Of a stretch of DNA of 64,000 nt, positions 1 to 10,394 are shown one piece after another (the stretch's first letter is position 1; each line of letters opens with the position of its first letter). Source of the DNA: Prevotellaceae bacterium UBA6398 (GTDB taxonomy: Bacteria > Bacteroidota > Bacteroidia > Bacteroidales > Bacteroidaceae); contig DJQA01000003.1 in the NCBI GenBank assembly GCA_002437495.1, forward strand, positions 311 through 64,310, read 5' to 3'. The notes beneath the pieces were generated by a model. The model did no database searches, was not told the DNA's origin, and saw nothing but the letters and a program-made list of their open reading frames with translations. Made by a program: the position numbers and the translations under genes.

Positions 1-99
1 CCTTTGTAAGGTAATCAACAACACCTCCATTTTTCCAAAGTTGACGCATTTTGTTGTGATTAGCTGAAATTTTCTTACCTTTGTAAGGTAATCAACAAC
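1..99 (+). CRISPR. Type II-C CRISPR array, cas-proximal end (partial)
   Basis: One complete 47-bp repeat lies at 53-99; it begins GTTGTGATTAGC and ends ATCAACAAC. The last 22 bp of a preceding identical repeat occupy 1-22, and a 30-bp spacer lies at 23-52. The array continues beyond the left edge. Repeat and spacer lengths are typical of Bacteroidetes type II-C systems. The 5' part of the repeat is complementary to the tracrRNA gene at about 6387, which fixes the crRNA sense as the + strand, so transcription runs toward cas2. The 3' part holds a 7-3-7 palindrome (TTACCTT tgt AAGGTAA). Confidence 0.93.
53..83 (+). promoter_or_regulatory. Promoter-like sequence inside the CRISPR repeat
   Basis: The repeat contains GTTG at 53-56 and TACCTTTG at 76-83, separated by 19 bp. 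This matches the Bacteroidetes housekeeping promoter pattern (TTTG, 19-21 bp, TAnnTTTG). Initiation would fall about 6-8 bp after the -7 box, in the last 10 bp of the repeat, giving an RNA that starts just before the spacer. Because the element is part of the repeat, every unit would carry it. Promoter activity is inferred, not shown. Confidence 0.5.
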
Positions 100-172
100 A
101 GGAGTACTATAATTTTCTGACATTCAAGCAGATGTACAAGAAAATAGAAATAAAAAACAAGGTTGTTGAAGA

Positions 173-210
173 AAAGGAATCCCGAAAGCAGCTTCGGATT
201 CCTTTTTCTG
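173..210. terminator. Bidirectional terminator between array and cas2
   Basis: AAGGAATCC(C)GAA pairs with TTCGGATTCCTT across a short loop with one bulged base. A T-run follows on the + strand and an A-run precedes it, giving a T-run on the minus strand. It can end array transcripts read rightward and cas transcripts read leftward. Confidence 0.75.
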
Positions 211-275
211 TTTTAGCAGTCATTGAAATATAGCGCTGTCATTCTACATGCAATTAGTCAACGAATTGCACCGCC

Positions 276-385
276 GTAGGGGCGTATGGCATACGCCCTG
301 AATTGCATCGCTTTGCAATGCGGCAATGACGGTTCGCGGCACGGCTCATGCTGTGGCGTACATGGCGTATGCAATACACCCCTAC
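276..385. repeat. MITE-like palindromic element, copy 1 (about 110 bp)
   Basis: The element opens with GTAGGGGCGTATGGCATACG and closes with GCGTATGCAATACACCCCTAC in inverted form, so it has imperfect terminal inverted repeats. A similar element lies at 14033-14136. It encodes nothing convincing. Together with the 21-bp cluster at 437-520 and the terminator at 173-210 it fills the gene-free stretch between the array and cas2; nothing else was recognised between 100 and 704. Confidence 0.65.
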
Positions 386-436
386 AAATGGCGCAAAATT
401 CAAACCGGCAACTCTTTTTCAAACATCACAAAAACA

Positions 437-520
437 ACATAGGATGTAGGAAAAACAATGTCCGATGTAGGAAAAATTATGTCTGATATAATTCTAACTA
501 CATCAGACCTTTTTTCTACA
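437..520 (+). repeat. 21-bp tandem intergenic element, cluster A
   Basis: Four consecutive 21-bp units start at 437, 458, 479 and 500. Each has an 11-bp core (ACATAGGATGT, ATGTCCGATGT, ATGTCTGATAT, ACATCAGACCT) followed by an A/T-rich linker; the last unit runs into TTTTTT. The right flank (TGCAAACGCTTGAAAAACA) resembles the right flank of cluster B near 6640, so the conserved element is somewhat longer than the units. It lies downstream of the 3' end of cas2. Confidence 0.85.
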
Positions 521-704
521 CTTGCAAACGCTTGAAAAACAAAAACTTATAGCACAATCTCAATGCCAACACAAGTCTCTAATAATCAGAACTTTGCAGC
601 TTACAAGACATATCTGCCGTTTTCCCGGTTCCGAGCGCATGTAATATTCACCTGCATTGCTATTGCTTTTGCGTTTCCTTAAAACGGTGTGGCAAAACAC
701 GCCT

Positions 705-1037
705 CTAAAACAATTCGAGCTGCTGCCCCTCCGCCAAGGCTTTTCGCGGCTTTTGACAATAGAATATCTTTATGTCGGCAAACTGCCTGTCGGTTATACA
801 CATTATACCCACATTTCCGTGGGCAGGGAGAAACGACTGCACGCGCTTAATGTGAGCCTGCGCGTTGTCCATGCTCGCGCAATGCCTTACGTATATCGAG
901 AACTGGAACATTGTAAAGCCGTCGCCCATTATGTCCTTTCGGAAACGCGCCGCCTCCTTGCGCTGGTTCTTTGTGTCGGTAGGCAGGTCGTAGAACACAA
1001 GCACCCACATAACCTTGTATATGTTAAGTTCCGCCAT
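705..1037 (-). CDS. cas2: CRISPR-associated endonuclease Cas2
   Basis: A protein of 110 residues. With Cas1 it forms the integration complex that inserts new spacers. The N-terminal beta strand ends in the typical FYDLP motif (VLVFYDLPTDT), with the metal-binding aspartate of the family, followed by the arginine/lysine-rich helix and the FQFSIYVRH strand usual for type II Cas2. Length is normal. The start codon is directly adjacent to the cas1 stop (TGAATG on the minus strand), so the two are translated from one message. It is the last gene of a leftward cas9-cas1-cas2 operon. Confidence 0.95.
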   Translation of the reverse strand: MAELNIYKVMWVLVFYDLPTDTKNQRKEAARFRKDIMGDGFTMFQFSIYVRHCASMDNAQAHIKRVQSFLPAHGNVGIMCITDRQFADIKIFYCQKPRKALAEGQQLELF

Positions 1038-1973
1038 TCAAAATTCGGGATAGGATATTTTGCGCACTTCCCCGGCAAAGCATTTCGCAAGGCTTGCCGT
1101 GGTCTGCCCCACCGCCACCATGAGCGGGCTGCGTGTGGAGTTTATCTTTACGTCGAGCACGGGTATACGCAGCATTTCCCTTTTCAAATCCACGGTGAGT
1201 TCTTCGGGAATTTCCCCTAACTCCCTTGCAACAGAGATAGCAAGGTCATCAACATACGGACGGTATGGCTCCATTATGTCGTCGGCAAGGCAATAGGCGT
1301 TGTAGCGGTTGCGGTGGTGAATTCCCGACACCGGCAGCAGTCCGCTGACAACCAGCGACCGCGCCACGACTGCGCGCAAAATGGCATAGCCGTAGTTAAG
1401 GAGGTTGTTTGGCGGAGAGCCTTCCTTGTCGCGCACAAAGTTTTCATTTTCGGGGAAAATATTGCGCCAGTAATACACCGCCGCCTGCGCCTCGCAATTG
1501 TCCGCATCGCCGCTCTTTACGTCCTGCGCCAGTTTGTACAGCCGCTTTGCCTCATCGCCTGTGTTTTTTCTCAAACAGCCGTATTGGTTCATGATTTTTG
1601 CCTTGACGGTTTGCTGCCAAAGCTGTTTCTTAAGCGGGAGCGAAGCGTCCATTTGTTTTCTGAACCTCTCGTTTTGAATTGTGTTACCTTCGAGCGGCAG
1701 CAGCAAGCCAAGCGGCATGTGCCTGTCGTCGCAGGTTATAACGGCGGCGGTATTTTTCAAAAGAGCCTCAAGCACGCCCTGGGTTACTGTTATTTGTCTG
1801 TTGTCCAAAACAACAACGCCGATGTCCTCAATTGGTATTGTCCTCACTGCCTCGCGCTTTATAACCTCCGACACATTGCCGGGCTTTTCAACCTCAGGGA
1901 GCTTTACTACGAGCTGCCCGTTTGCCAAAGACAGATATGCGGGATTGCTGAAACAAAGCGTTTTCTTAATCAT
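1038..1973 (-). CDS. cas1: CRISPR-associated integrase Cas1 (type II)
   Basis: A protein of 311 residues, normal for type II Cas1. It is the metal-dependent integrase for spacer acquisition. The conserved catalytic residues can be seen: E161 in the helix CEAQAAVYYWRN, the histidines at 219-220 in SGIHHRNRYN, and the aspartates at 231-232 in LADDIMEPYRP. The start codon overlaps the cas9 stop by 8 bp (AATGATTAA context), a sign of translational coupling. No csn2 or cas4 is present, which together with the 47-bp repeat supports subtype II-C. Confidence 0.96.
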   Translation of the reverse strand: MIKKTLCFSNPAYLSLANGQLVVKLPEVEKPGNVSEVIKREAVRTIPIEDIGVVVLDNRQITVTQGVLEALLKNTAAVITCDDRHMPLGLLLPLEGNTIQNERFRKQMDASLPLKKQLWQQTVKAKIMNQYGCLRKNTGDEAKRLYKLAQDVKSGDADNCEAQAAVYYWRNIFPENENFVRDKEGSPPNNLLNYGYAILRAVVARSLVVSGLLPVSGIHHRNRYNAYCLADDIMEPYRPYVDDLAISVARELGEIPEELTVDLKREMLRIPVLDVKINSTRSPLMVAVGQTTASLAKCFAGEVRKISYPEF

Positions 1974-4900
1974 TTCCTGTAATCTTTATGATGTTTCCCA
2001 AACGATCGGTCTCGAGTTTCAGGCAAACGCTCTTGATTTGACGATTATCCCAGGAGTTTTCTGATTTGTTGTTTGAGCCCAGTTCTGTGTTATTTATTAT
2101 GGGAGCGGCAATATTCTGGGGAATGAAGAAACATTGTCCTTTACCCGAAGACACCATTTTGTATATGCGCTTGGGGGCAAGCGGCATTGCTATATGCTCG
2201 CCCTCTTCGGGGACATATACCAAATCGCCTGGCGAAAGGGAAAACAGAAGTTTGTCTCCATTTTCATTGTGTTCGGGCACGGCGAGAAGATGCTGCTTTT
2301 TTCTCTCTACTACAACGTTCAAAGGAATTGTTTCGAACGTCCGCTTTCTTTCCTCGTCAACATATATGGCAAAGAAAAGGTTTGTCCCCTTTTCCGTCTC
2401 CACATAACTTTTGGTCTTTGAAGCAGTCTGCCCAACCGGGAACTTGGTCGTAAACGTTTCCGAAACTCTCACGCACTTTATCGGCTTGTGGTCGCGCCCG
2501 CCATTCAACTGCCTTATGTTGTCATTCAGGCTGCTGATTCCCTCCGGCGAGAACGCCTCCTCGTAATTGCCGCCGTAGTTTTCCAAATGATTAAGCAGGA
2601 TTTTCTTTATGCCGGAATCCGTGATGGAATCAAGCTGCTTTCTGTTTGTTATTGAGCCAAGAACCGTGCGGTGTGCGGAATGCCCTGCCTGTTCCGGCAC
2701 AATGCGCACTTCAACTTTAGCCACATCCACGCCGTTCAGCTTATAGTCCCTGTCCTTGAAATACTTTTTGATTTTCTTTTTGTCGGCAGCGCCATTATAT
2801 TGGACAAGAATTTCCTTCAGTCCTTTGCGTATGCTTTTGTCTACTATCTGCTCGGGATTGTCTATGGTGTTCTCTATTTTCTCCATTTTAGTGTATGGCA
2901 GCCTTACGAGTCCCGAATACGTGGCTTTGTGAAGCGGCTTGCGAATAGAGAAATGCTCGCCCTTGGTTTGCCTTTCAATTATCTTTTTGCCGTCAACATA
3001 ATGGCTGTAATAGTTGCTTGCGCGGCTCACAATGCGCAGGTTTTGCTTGAAGCTCACGACAATGTTGTTCATAGCTTCGCGAGAATCCTGCGTAAACGTT
3101 TCCCAAGGCTTCAAAAACGCTCTGCTGTCTTTTTCGCACAACACCCTGCGCAGGTCATAGCGTTCCTTTTCCCCGCCACTTAGGTTATTCATATAATTAA
3201 TATGGTTTAGAGATGTGCAGGCTATGACTATCGCATCCATTGCGTGATGGCGGTGGTCTATTCGCTTGATGTCGAATTTTTCGGCAAGCCCCTCCGGCAC
3301 TTTTGTTTGGAAGTAGTGTCTGCCATGAGCGTCTACAACATCCTCGCCATAGTCGTTGCTTTGGGTTTTGTCGTTAAGGCGTTCGAATCTCGGCTGCATA
3401 AGTTCGTTCCAAATCTGTTTCAGTCCCCAGTCTTTCTTTAAGCGGTCGGTTATGCTTCCGTTTGTCATTATTATGTTCTTGGAACGCGCGCCGGGGTCGC
3501 TACCCTCACGCACTATGTGAGACAGGATTTCCGCCGTCTTGCGGGCTATGTAGCGGGTGTTGTTAAGCTGCGAGGCGTTGAACGAAGCCGGTACATCCGT
3601 CATCATGAGGTTTTTGCCCTTTCTGCCGATTCCGTTTTCTCTCACGCAATGTTTTTTCACCCATTCCTCATATTGTTCCTTGGGTAATATAGCAATTTTC
3701 TCGTGCTTGCCGTTTATAGTTACATTTATCTCCTTTCCGCCTTCGGCAAGTATGTACTCGTATGCAAGCCGTGCGCCTTTGTCCAAATTAACCGCGCTCT
3801 CGCACACCTCCTTGTTTGTGAAAGAATCGTCGTAATACCGCTTTTGGGGAATTATGTGGTCAACTTGGTATTCATCGGTGAAGAGTCTTGCTATCGATAT
3901 GCTTTTCCCTGTGTATGGCGACTGGCCCCCCTGCTCTTTCCACAGCTTGTATTTCAATATATGTATAAAGGAATTGGGATTTATATTGTCCGCCTTGTGT
4001 TCGTCTTTGAGTTCCTGCAGTTTTTCACGCACGTCTATTGTTTCCTTTCGGTTTGCTGCCATTCTTTCCGTGGCTTCCTTGCGTTTGTCGTTAGGGTCTT
4101 TAAGGCTTCGCGCCATCTCCACATGAATTTCCGCCGGTTTGCCGTAGGTTTTCCATATATCCCTCACAACCTTTAGCGTTTCAGCCACCACTTTCTCCAC
4201 CACGGGGTTTCGCATTGAGTTTTTGCGGAACTCGCCTCCGATATATTCGTCTATTTCCTCGGGCGAATTCCACACACTGTTGTCGGCGTTTTCGGAATGT
4301 CGCCCATAAACCACATAACAAGCGTCTGAAAGCTGCAAATATTGAAAATCGTCCACCCGCTTGAACTCCGAAAACTCCTCATAAGGGCTATAGCCGTATT
4401 CTATTATTGCATTTATCCGCTTGAGCGTTGCCTCGTCAATCTCCTTTTCGTTCCAATATTTCCCTGAGCGCATAAGCTGGAGCAAACGCTTTACAGCCCT
4501 TTCGGAATATGAGGCGTAATCGCCCCGCATATTCGGAACGGTCTTGAATTTTTCGTAAAAACTCTGCCCGTCAAAGCCACATTCTTCGGCGAAATGCTTC
4601 AGGGCTTTTTCAAGCTCGTCTCTGTCGCTCACGGAATAGAGTATATGCCACAGCTTGTATTCTTCTTTTTGCGTAAGTTCCCTTGCTTTTTCAAGTTTGG
4701 CTATTCTCGTGGCAAACTCGTGATGCGTTTTCAAGCCGGGAAACTCTTTTTTTGAGCCGTAGTTCCATTTGAACATCTTTGCATTAAGCCCCAACGACTT
4801 CAACACTATGCTTTCGGCTATGTTCTCATACCCGGACAGTTTTTCGTAAAGCCGGCACACGTCTTCGGGCGTTCCGAGATATTTTGCCGTTACATCATAA

Positions 4901-6294
4901 CCAAAATACTTGCGTCCGTCCACTATCTTCTCGTTCTCGGTAATCCTTATGTTGCGTATGAACTGCCACAGGCGGAACTCCTGAAACAGCGGATGGGACT
5001 TGGGCATAACCTTCAAGGGACGCTTTTTTATCTCCCCGGTTTCCTTGTCCACATAAGTGTAGCTCTCGTACGGGCAATCGGCTATGCAGCTTTTCTTGCT
5101 TTTAAGCGGACGCTGATAGTAGATTACATCTTTTATGAGAAAGTCAACAATATTGCCGCGTTTCAACTCGTTCACGTGAGCTTCATTGTTACGGTAAAGT
5201 TCCCTTACGCATTTCATGTAGAGTTCGTGATCACACAGCTCGGGTATGAACCTTGCCTGCGACTCAAGTATCTTTCTAAGCTCTTCCATATAATAATGTC
5301 TCTCGATTGTCTTTACAATTCCACCCCTCACCTTTTCGGACGGATTTTCAAGGAGACTGTTGTAGATATATTCGCCCACGGTGCAATTGCTGTGGTCTAT
5401 CCCGGCCTGTGTCTTTTGCATCACAAGCCCCCAGTCGTCCTCTTTGGGACTGCTGAGGGTTTGCCTTATTCCGCCGTCTTCGTCTTTTTTCGGCTTGCCG
5501 TTCTTGTCAAGCGGCGTGGTTATAATCAAATCCACCTCGTCGCCAACGCGCCACGGCTGCATTTTGCATTTCCTCGTTTGCGTAAGCCCTCCATCGTATG
5601 TTATCTTGTAGAAGTAAAAGCCTTTCTGCTTGCGGTCTTCTTCCAACCTTTCCACATCAAGAACCTTGGCACGGCGGTATTCCTTCTCCGCATTTGATTT
5701 TTCGGTTTTTTCCTCGTCAAGCTGATAATATCCGCGTTTGGAGTTGGCGTTCAGCAATATCCAAGCCAGTTCTTCACGCGAGATTTCACGGTCAAGAGCT
5801 TTCTTGCGGCAATAATAAAGAGTCCAGTCGCGGGGAATAAGTCTGCCGTCATCCAAGACCTGCGGATTGTTTTTCTTGAAATCTTCGAGCATTTCGAGGA
5901 ATGACGGCTGAAAGATGAACTCGCTTTTCCCTGCCTCGTTTTTCCTGTATGGCAGCAGCGGCTCGCCGTGGTTTTTGAATTTTCCCGGATGTTCGCCAAA
6001 ATCTATTTGGTCGCGGTAATGCTGCGGCAAAAAGCCGAGAACATTCAGTACCCTAAGAAGCCTCTCCCTGCGAAGCGCCGCCCTCTCATACAAGCGGCGC
6101 ATTCCCCGGAATGCAGTACGCACCGATGCCGATGATTGCAGCTTGCCGCTTTCGTAGTCGCTCATTTCTCCCGCATCCATAGGAATTATGCGGCTTCCCG
6201 CCTTTATAATACTTTTGGGCTTGCCGTTTTCCACGTTCACCAAAGCCCATCCTATGCTTCCCGGACCAAGGTCCAATCCCAAAATGGTTTTCAT
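1966..6294 (-). CDS. cas9: Type II-C CRISPR effector nuclease Cas9
   Basis: A protein of 1442 residues, at the large end typical of Bacteroidetes II-C Cas9. It is the RNA-guided DNA nuclease of the locus. RuvC-I is at the N-terminus with D8 (ILGLDLGPGSIGWALV; the usual GTNS is GPGS here). An arginine-rich bridge helix follows (about 60-85). RuvC-II carries E726 (EIHVEMARS). The HNH domain has D812-H813 (YQVDHIIPQ) and an asparagine in SAVNLDKG. RuvC-III has H1017 and D1020 (HRHHAMDA). All catalytic residues are present, so the enzyme should be active. The remainder of the C-terminus is expected to hold the PAM-interacting region. It heads the cas9-cas1-cas2 operon. Confidence 0.97.
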   Translation of the reverse strand: MKTILGLDLGPGSIGWALVNVENGKPKSIIKAGSRIIPMDAGEMSDYESGKLQSSASVRTAFRGMRRLYERAALRRERLLRVLNVLGFLPQHYRDQIDFGEHPGKFKNHGEPLLPYRKNEAGKSEFIFQPSFLEMLEDFKKNNPQVLDDGRLIPRDWTLYYCRKKALDREISREELAWILLNANSKRGYYQLDEEKTEKSNAEKEYRRAKVLDVERLEEDRKQKGFYFYKITYDGGLTQTRKCKMQPWRVGDEVDLIITTPLDKNGKPKKDEDGGIRQTLSSPKEDDWGLVMQKTQAGIDHSNCTVGEYIYNSLLENPSEKVRGGIVKTIERHYYMEELRKILESQARFIPELCDHELYMKCVRELYRNNEAHVNELKRGNIVDFLIKDVIYYQRPLKSKKSCIADCPYESYTYVDKETGEIKKRPLKVMPKSHPLFQEFRLWQFIRNIRITENEKIVDGRKYFGYDVTAKYLGTPEDVCRLYEKLSGYENIAESIVLKSLGLNAKMFKWNYGSKKEFPGLKTHHEFATRIAKLEKARELTQKEEYKLWHILYSVSDRDELEKALKHFAEECGFDGQSFYEKFKTVPNMRGDYASYSERAVKRLLQLMRSGKYWNEKEIDEATLKRINAIIEYGYSPYEEFSEFKRVDDFQYLQLSDACYVVYGRHSENADNSVWNSPEEIDEYIGGEFRKNSMRNPVVEKVVAETLKVVRDIWKTYGKPAEIHVEMARSLKDPNDKRKEATERMAANRKETIDVREKLQELKDEHKADNINPNSFIHILKYKLWKEQGGQSPYTGKSISIARLFTDEYQVDHIIPQKRYYDDSFTNKEVCESAVNLDKGARLAYEYILAEGGKEINVTINGKHEKIAILPKEQYEEWVKKHCVRENGIGRKGKNLMMTDVPASFNASQLNNTRYIARKTAEILSHIVREGSDPGARSKNIIMTNGSITDRLKKDWGLKQIWNELMQPRFERLNDKTQSNDYGEDVVDAHGRHYFQTKVPEGLAEKFDIKRIDHRHHAMDAIVIACTSLNHINYMNNLSGGEKERYDLRRVLCEKDSRAFLKPWETFTQDSREAMNNIVVSFKQNLRIVSRASNYYSHYVDGKKIIERQTKGEHFSIRKPLHKATYSGLVRLPYTKMEKIENTIDNPEQIVDKSIRKGLKEILVQYNGAADKKKIKKYFKDRDYKLNGVDVAKVEVRIVPEQAGHSAHRTVLGSITNRKQLDSITDSGIKKILLNHLENYGGNYEEAFSPEGISSLNDNIRQLNGGRDHKPIKCVRVSETFTTKFPVGQTASKTKSYVETEKGTNLFFAIYVDEERKRTFETIPLNVVVERKKQHLLAVPEHNENGDKLLFSLSPGDLVYVPEEGEHIAMPLAPKRIYKMVSSGKGQCFFIPQNIAAPIINNTELGSNNKSENSWDNRQIKSVCLKLETDRLGNIIKITGND

Positions 6295-6364
6295 TGTATT
6301 TGCCGTTTTAGATGTTATTTTGCGAATTTATGAAAAATTTCAAACAGCACTATAATACATATAA

Positions 6365-6382
6365 CAAAAATACGTATATTTG
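6365..6382. promoter_or_regulatory. Back-to-back -7 elements of cas9 and tracrRNA
   Basis: TATATTTG on the + strand (6375-6382) sits about 5 bp before the predicted tracrRNA start. CAAAAATA (6365-6372) reads as TATTTTTG on the minus strand and would start cas9 mRNA about 65 bp upstream of its ATG. No clean -33 box was found for either. The two boxes are only 2 bp apart, so the promoters probably compete. Confidence 0.5.
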
Positions 6383-6386
6383 CAAT

Positions 6387-6468
6387 GAATTTTCAGCTAA
6401 TCACAATAAGGATTATTCCGTTGTGAAAACATTCGGATCGCCCATCATCCTAATGGTGGGCACTTTTT
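6387..6468 (+). ncRNA. tracrRNA of the type II-C CRISPR system
   Basis: TTTCAGCTAATCACAA (about 6391-6406) is the perfect reverse complement of the first 16 repeat bases after the initial G, and a G-U pair extends it. This is the anti-repeat. It is followed by AAGGATTATTCC, which can form the small nexus hairpin, then GTTGTGAAAACATTCGG. A 9-bp stem with one G-U pair (GCCCATCAT / ATGGTGGGC, 6440-6461) and TTTTT close it as an intrinsic terminator. Base-pairing with crRNA repeats should allow processing by a housekeeping RNase III and loading into Cas9. The 5' end is inferred from the -7 box. Confidence 0.9.
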
Positions 6469-6548
6469 ATGCCTTGTCGAAAAGCGAATACAGAATCGGA
6501 AATGAAAGCACGAACTCCACGTTTGCCACAGAAGCCGTGGCTTTTTCT

Positions 6549-6632
6549 ACATCAGACGTAAGAAAAACCATGTCCTATGTAGGAAAAATTATATCAGATA
6601 TAATCCAAACTACATCAGACCTTTTTTCGCCG
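6549..6632 (+). repeat. 21-bp tandem intergenic element, cluster B
   Basis: Four units start at 6549, 6570, 6591 and 6612 (cores ACATCAGACGT, ATGTCCTATGT, ATATCAGATAT, ACATCAGACCT followed by TTTTTT). The right flank, CTGCAAACATTTGAAAAACA, closely resembles that of cluster A. It follows a small GCCAC/GTGGC hairpin with a T-run at about 6528-6546 and precedes the pyrG promoter. Nothing else was recognised in the 6470-6883 gap. Confidence 0.85.
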
Positions 6633-6841
6633 CCTGCAAACATTTGAAAAACAAAACTTTACATCAGACACTCTTTGTGAAAACATTTTGCTGCAATTCA
6701 ACAAGTTACGCAATCCCGGCGGCATTTGTAGCATTTTCGGCAACAAACCCGACACGCGGATAAATATACACGAAGAACACATAACAACCTTGTCTTTTCT
6801 TATTTCTTATTCCCAACCAAGGCAGAGCGGGAATTTTTCAG

Positions 6842-6849
6842 TAAATTTG
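6842..6849 (+). promoter_or_regulatory. -7 element of the pyrG operon
   Basis: TAAATTTG fits the Bacteroidetes -7 consensus and lies about 35 bp before the GTG start of pyrG. No convincing -33 box was seen. Confidence 0.5.
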
Positions 6850-6871
6850 CAAACGCTTTAATAATACATAA

Positions 6872-8503
<1,632 letters not shown>

Positions 8504-8535
8504 AGACGGCGCAGGCAAAAAATCAATCAGAGAAA

Positions 8536-10392
8536 ATGGACAAAAACAGCGTAATAGGATTCCTTCTGATAATAGCGGTTATTATAGGCTTCAGCTATTT
8601 CAACAGACCGAGCGAAGAGCAGCTAAAACAACAACGCGAGGAGCAGCAGGCCGCTGAAAAACAACAGCATGACAACAAGGCGACAGCAACCACCTTTGGA
8701 ACAGCAAAAGCCGCACACGACAGTATTTTCAAGGAAAGCGGAGCACAACCACGCCTTGTGGTGCTTAAAAACAACGATATAACCGTTGGCATTAACACAA
8801 AAGGAGGCTGCATAGGCAATGTGGTACTTAAAAATTACAAAGGACAGGACAAAAAGCCCCTTCAGCTTTACTGCGACAAATATGCAAACATGTCGTTTAC
8901 ACTTGCCGGAAAAAAAGACGACATAAGCACGTCTTCCATTATGTTCAGCCCCGAAAACATTACCGACTCTACGGTAACCATGGTGGCACAGGCGGCAAAC
9001 GGCGGAAAACTTTCGATAAGTTACAAGCTGCACGACAGCTTTCTGCTCGACATGGATGTTAAAGCCGATGGAATGCAGGAATACCTGTTGCCTACATCCA
9101 AGATTTTGGGCATAGAATGGAACGAGCTGCTTAAGCAGCAGGAACGCGGATACAAATTCGAAAACCAATACGCCGCCCTTACATACAAAGAATCAAACGG
9201 CGGTACAGACCGCCTTGACCCTCAAAAAGAGGAAGAGAAAAGTCTTGAAGAAAGCCTTGACTGGATTTCGTTCAAAGACCAGTTTTTCGGTGTTACTCTA
9301 ATTGCCGATGCAGGACTGGACAAAGTCAAGCTGAAAAGCATACCCGAAGAAGACATAAGCAAAGGTTTCCTGAAACAGTACGAAGCCTACGCCGAAACAG
9401 ACTTTGACCCTTCGGGAAGAGATGCCTCTTCGTTCAAGATGTACCTTGGTCCGAACAAATTCCGCACACTTCAAAAAATGGACGACATAGTAAGCCCGGA
9501 CAAGGACCTGAAACTCGAGCATCTTGTTTATCTCGGCTGGCCGTTGTTCAGATATATAAACAGGTATTTTACCATATATGTATTTGACTGGCTCACCGAC
9601 CTCGGCTTCTCTATGGGAATTGTGCTTCTGCTAATAACAATTCTGCTGCGCATCATAGTATATGTGCCCACCCGCAAAAGCGTAATGAGCAGTGCGAAGA
9701 TGCGTGTGCTCAAACCAAAAATAGACGAGATAAACGCGAAATATCCCGACCCTGCCGACAACATGAAGAAACAGCAGGAAATAATGCAAACCTACAGCCA
9801 ATACGGCGCAAGCCCCATGGGCGGCTGTCTGCCCATGCTTATTCAGATGCCTATTTGGATTGCAATGTTCAACTTTATTCCGAATGCCATAGAGTTAAGG
9901 CAGCAAAGTTTCCTTTGGGTTGACGACCTTTCAACATACGACCCGATTATTCAGTTCTCCCACCCGATATGGCTTATAGGAGACCACATAAGCGCATTCT
10001 GCATACTATTCTGCATAACGAACGTTGTTTACAGCGTAATGAGCATGAGAATGCAAAAAGACATGATGAGCGGACAGCAGGAGAGCCAGATGAAAATCAT
10101 GAAGTGGATGATGTATCTTATGCCGGTATTCTTCTTCTTCGTGTTCAACGACTATTCGGCAGGTCTTAACTATTATTACTTCATTTCACTTCTTTTCAGT
10201 GCGCTTACCATGTGGTATCTGCGCCGCACCATTGATGAGAAAAAGCTTCTTGAACGTCTTGAGCGAAACTACCAGGCAAACAAGGAAAAACCCAAGAAAA
10301 TGAGCGGCCTTGCCGCACGGCTCGAAGCACTGCAAAAACAGCAGGAGGAAATGATGAAACTACAGCAGGAACGACAAAAACACAGAAAGTGA
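8536..10392 (+). CDS. yidC: Membrane protein insertase YidC
   Basis: A protein of 618 residues that inserts and folds inner-membrane proteins, alone or with Sec. An N-terminal anchor (VIGFLLIIAVIIGFSYF) precedes a Q/E/A-rich linker and the large periplasmic beta domain (about 70-340). The conserved 60KD_IMP core begins near FDWLTDLGFSMGIVLLLITI and includes KMRVLKPKIDEINAKYPD and GGCLPMLIQMPIWIAMF. The C-terminal tail is basic and coiled-coil-like (LEALQKQQEEMMKLQQERQKHRK), as often seen where YidC contacts ribosomes. It follows pyrG by 32 bp and its stop overlaps a possible GTG of the next gene. Confidence 0.98.
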   Translation: MDKNSVIGFLLIIAVIIGFSYFNRPSEEQLKQQREEQQAAEKQQHDNKATATTFGTAKAAHDSIFKESGAQPRLVVLKNNDITVGINTKGGCIGNVVLKNYKGQDKKPLQLYCDKYANMSFTLAGKKDDISTSSIMFSPENITDSTVTMVAQAANGGKLSISYKLHDSFLLDMDVKADGMQEYLLPTSKILGIEWNELLKQQERGYKFENQYAALTYKESNGGTDRLDPQKEEEKSLEESLDWISFKDQFFGVTLIADAGLDKVKLKSIPEEDISKGFLKQYEAYAETDFDPSGRDASSFKMYLGPNKFRTLQKMDDIVSPDKDLKLEHLVYLGWPLFRYINRYFTIYVFDWLTDLGFSMGIVLLLITILLRIIVYVPTRKSVMSSAKMRVLKPKIDEINAKYPDPADNMKKQQEIMQTYSQYGASPMGGCLPMLIQMPIWIAMFNFIPNAIELRQQSFLWVDDLSTYDPIIQFSHPIWLIGDHISAFCILFCITNVVYSVMSMRMQKDMMSGQQESQMKIMKWMMYLMPVFFFFVFNDYSAGLNYYYFISLLFSALTMWYLRRTIDEKKLLERLERNYQANKEKPKKMSGLAARLEALQKQQEEMMKLQQERQKHRK

Positions 10393-10394
10393 AT

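Noticed and set aside
286..486. A 66-residue open frame near the array
   Set aside because: It runs through the palindromic repeat and the first 21-bp units, has no promoter and no plausible protein sequence.
657..1220. A 187-residue + strand frame opposite cas2 and cas1
   Set aside because: It is the antisense of two certain genes and has the composition of a shadow frame.
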